DNA from: Tannerellaceae bacterium
GTDB taxonomy: Bacteria > Bacteroidota > Bacteroidia > Bacteroidales > Tannerellaceae
DNA length: 34,132 nucleotides
Direction: 5' to 3'
Assembly: GCA_031264865.1 (NCBI GenBank)
Contig: JAISDJ010000034.1
Location: 1-34,132, forward strand
Position numbers and translations under genes: made by a program. Each line of letters starts with the position of its first letter. The first letter of the stretch is position 1. The notes beneath the pieces were generated by a model that searched no databases, was not told the origin of the DNA, and saw nothing but the letters and a program-made list of their open reading frames with translations. Below are positions 33,301 to 34,132 of the stretch, piece by piece.

Positions 33301-34132
33301 TAGTGGTAAACAGAGCATCTAGCAGCAGCCTGAATATATATGTATGGGATCCGGGATTTCTGGAAATAGACGGAGGAGGCAATGTTGTAAGGAAAGCCTC
33401 GTTAACCCCTTTGACCTTATCCAACCTGAAAGCGTACCGCTCATTACCTCTCGCCAAGAGGGGTACGGGCACTAATTCATACGTATATATCGGTGATATT
33501 GACGGACGCGAACAAGTGTATAACGGAAAGACATACCGTTTGCCGGAAATCGCTATTTTAGGAGGAACACTGTCGTATACCACTCCTATTCATCCGAATG
33601 TGGCCGGTATAACTATTGCAAACGGAGGTATTCCTACTTCCGGACACTCGGGAACATCCGGATCAGGACATCAAGATACAGGGCCGGCAGGTGCATTGGC
33701 TGCTGTTACCTGGGATCCTTCTGACAGTAGTTTGAAATTATCCTTTGTCTTAGGTCACAATGATACGTCCGGGAATACAGGGTTTACGATGTTCGACTTC
33801 GACAATGACGGGATGATGGAAATCTGTTACCGGGATGAGGCAACCATGCGTATCATAAAGGCATCCGTGCCTTGCGTAAGGGATAACATGACAATCCTGT
33901 CACACCCGAATATCATTCTTTTCAACCGACCGGCTATCTCCTATACCGGTTTTGAATATCCCGTCATAGCCGATATAGACAATGATGCCTCTGCCGAAGT
34001 AATTGTGATAGCAAATAATGATGATACGGATGCTTACGGATATATCTATGCTTTAGGGAATGGATCAGGTGATAAGTTCGCTCCGGCATTACCGGTATGG
34101 AACCAGTTTATGTACGACCCCTTCAAAATCAA
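30336..34132 (+). CDS. Giant secreted surface protein: beta-helix, cadherin-like region, FG-GAP repeats; 3' partial
   Basis: ATG at 30336; the frame stays open for 1265 codons to the window end. Signal peptide MKTLIPIRTAFLLVLMFGAIQAGA. Residues about 30-530 look like a polymorphic right-handed beta-helix (SFNSFYDNTIANGGLLDLADGTPVMYNNTLSGNN), ending in 'DQKGMERPNEISIGTID', resembling the DQRG-x-RP...DIGAVE closure of such domains. Residues about 555-670 look Ig/cadherin-like. From about 720 at least eight FG-GAP/VCBS-type loops appear with DxDxDG-type calcium ligands: VGDLDGDGYPEI, LVDSDRDGKIEV, IVDIDGDGDAEV, IYDLDLDGKYDV, VADIDGDGIPDI, IGDIDG, FDFDNDGMMEI and IADIDNDASAEV. Likely secreted and surface-attached (adhesion or polysaccharide binding); the C-terminal sorting domain lies outside the window. 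The downstream end and any control by the adjacent recombinase are unknown. Confidence 0.88.
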   Translation, partial: MKTLIPIRTAFLLVLMFGAIQAGAKDVYIRPGIATGSSPTVANSTETDPAPFSELRAYLLAYDASTDNKLNVYFQNGGEQNKYNVTDISTTASDRFLTFNATPGAVNELEVTFLPITPSGGGAKGVIFDGDGTTITRFIQLTGDASNPMSLSIEDVRIEYFKSNANNSSGSSSLFTIAEGSTLTLDDVVIDQIESNQLSFAYQPSGSSFAIKNSTLSNMSIGGNLTNSVISSAGVLSFENCTLDTWITQGSIILGTSGCNLSLNGCIIKNFIINSGMQVKSIIELPLSTNLEVTNCEFTNNSFFSLITSLSKGGYIVNTGGQMLMSQNTFTANTATGRGSFIRITGGVSEICFNSFYDNTIANGGLLDLADGTPVMYNNTLSGNNTSNNTNPSIIMGGVNARLINNTIYNSGNVSISNASCRVINNIVTGNGATITGMVDATTCLRNISGGIYYPTGITGGGEDITTDFNLQFNIALTGTSAGNGKAVHELINVHLSDATHAILKRGGTLSDLTGVLTDVSVLAVDQKGMERPNEISIGTIDLHNYIVTNRNIVVTFDSRYTASKTPAPITLDIVDYILTYPENITGAETSVAYSTTTLPNGILSPLPGTKVTFTPKITGGNYTGGSEPAAFDFTVSANDGSLSYTKTGSITITVVDIGLGSLPGLIEPGDFPLTCYDYMGTVTFTSSYRFITSYTGSTPPTGIQPPALNPSAQRMYGFSIPLVGDLDGDGYPEIIGTGKRDGSTSLDPYYNFLHIYNGQTGKLISRLPFDLLEGKREANRNSGYHSSPSIIALVDSDRDGKIEVIAAFPGTSTTSSGSGTFPYLNKLVSYVLTPVKSNGVTTSYTMALNPRWSGAQPQYNTGATSFQKAIPQIVDIDGDGDAEVVVYNKIYSAVTGQLKVTLETLGSTAYVGSATANAESQDGYIGFSYIYDLDLDGKYDVVAGGKVYYNIDVNAGTYSTRNFTAGTGISDGRTGVADIDGDGIPDIVVVNRASSSSLNIYVWDPGFLEIDGGGNVVRKASLTPLTLSNLKAYRSLPLAKRGTGTNSYVYIGDIDGREQVYNGKTYRLPEIAILGGTLSYTTPIHPNVAGITIANGGIPTSGHSGTSGSGHQDTGPAGALAAVTWDPSDSSLKLSFVLGHNDTSGNTGFTMFDFDNDGMMEICYRDEATMRIIKASVPCVRDNMTILSHPNIILFNRPAISYTGFEYPVIADIDNDASAEVIVIANNDDTDAYGYIYALGNGSGDKFAPALPVWNQFMYDPFKI

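Noticed and set aside
30551..33583. Several minus-strand ORFs across the giant surface gene
   Set aside because: The plus-strand frame from 30336 is open to the window end, with a signal peptide and calcium motifs, so these are shadows.

Overview
The window looks like a chromosome segment of a Bacteroidota bacterium, most likely order Bacteroidales; I cannot fix the genus. The signs are Bacteroidetes-type -7 boxes (TAnnTTTG) upstream of several genes, little Shine-Dalgarno signal, a Bacteroides-type tyrosine recombinase, a surface protein with a sorting-domain-like C-terminus, and a CusA/CzcA operon led by a small His-rich protein of a type I know from this phylum.

Left part (1-12540). The 3' end of a repetitive surface protein is closed by a strong UUCG-loop terminator. 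A two-gene unit follows: a protease-fold/TPR protein whose catalytic residues look lost, and a small lipoprotein. It converges on a minus-strand unit grpE-dnaJ-aldo/keto reductase. A 746-base intergenic region between grpE and the next plus-strand gene holds two kinds of short-period repeats and a G-free tract. Then come a PDZ-DUF4136-like-PDZ protein and mutS2. From about 5 to 12.5 kb the plus strand is strongly C-over-G biased whichever strand is coding, as in a resident chromosomal backbone.

Middle part (12541-22310), a mosaic. An AraC-type regulator lacks its DNA-binding half. It is followed by a Uup-like ABC-F ATPase and an MFS transporter. A minus-strand FtsX/MacB-type permease has no adjacent ATPase. 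An N-terminal scrap of a conjugative-transposon-type integrase lies next, then a TPP riboswitch driving an AT-rich, overlapping thiM-thiE-thiD-tenA thiamine-salvage operon. Directly behind tenA is a TetR regulator that has lost its N-terminal HTH. Fragments at both edges of the thi block suggest it arrived by recombination.

Right part (22311-28657). Degenerate 22-nt tandem repeats precede a promoter with a perfect TGCAAC-TAA-GTTGCA palindrome. The heavy-metal efflux operon follows: small His-rich membrane/periplasmic protein, His-Asp-rich adaptor lipoprotein, CusA/CzcA-type RND pump and TolC-type outer-membrane factor.

Right end (28658-34132). A scrap of IS3-type transposase precedes an intact Bacteroides-type tyrosine recombinase. 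It lies 121 bases upstream of a very large secreted protein (beta-helix plus at least eight FG-GAP-like calcium motifs) that runs off the window. A recombinase next to a surface-protein gene, with inverted repeats and no recognisable forward promoter between them, raises the possibility of phase variation.
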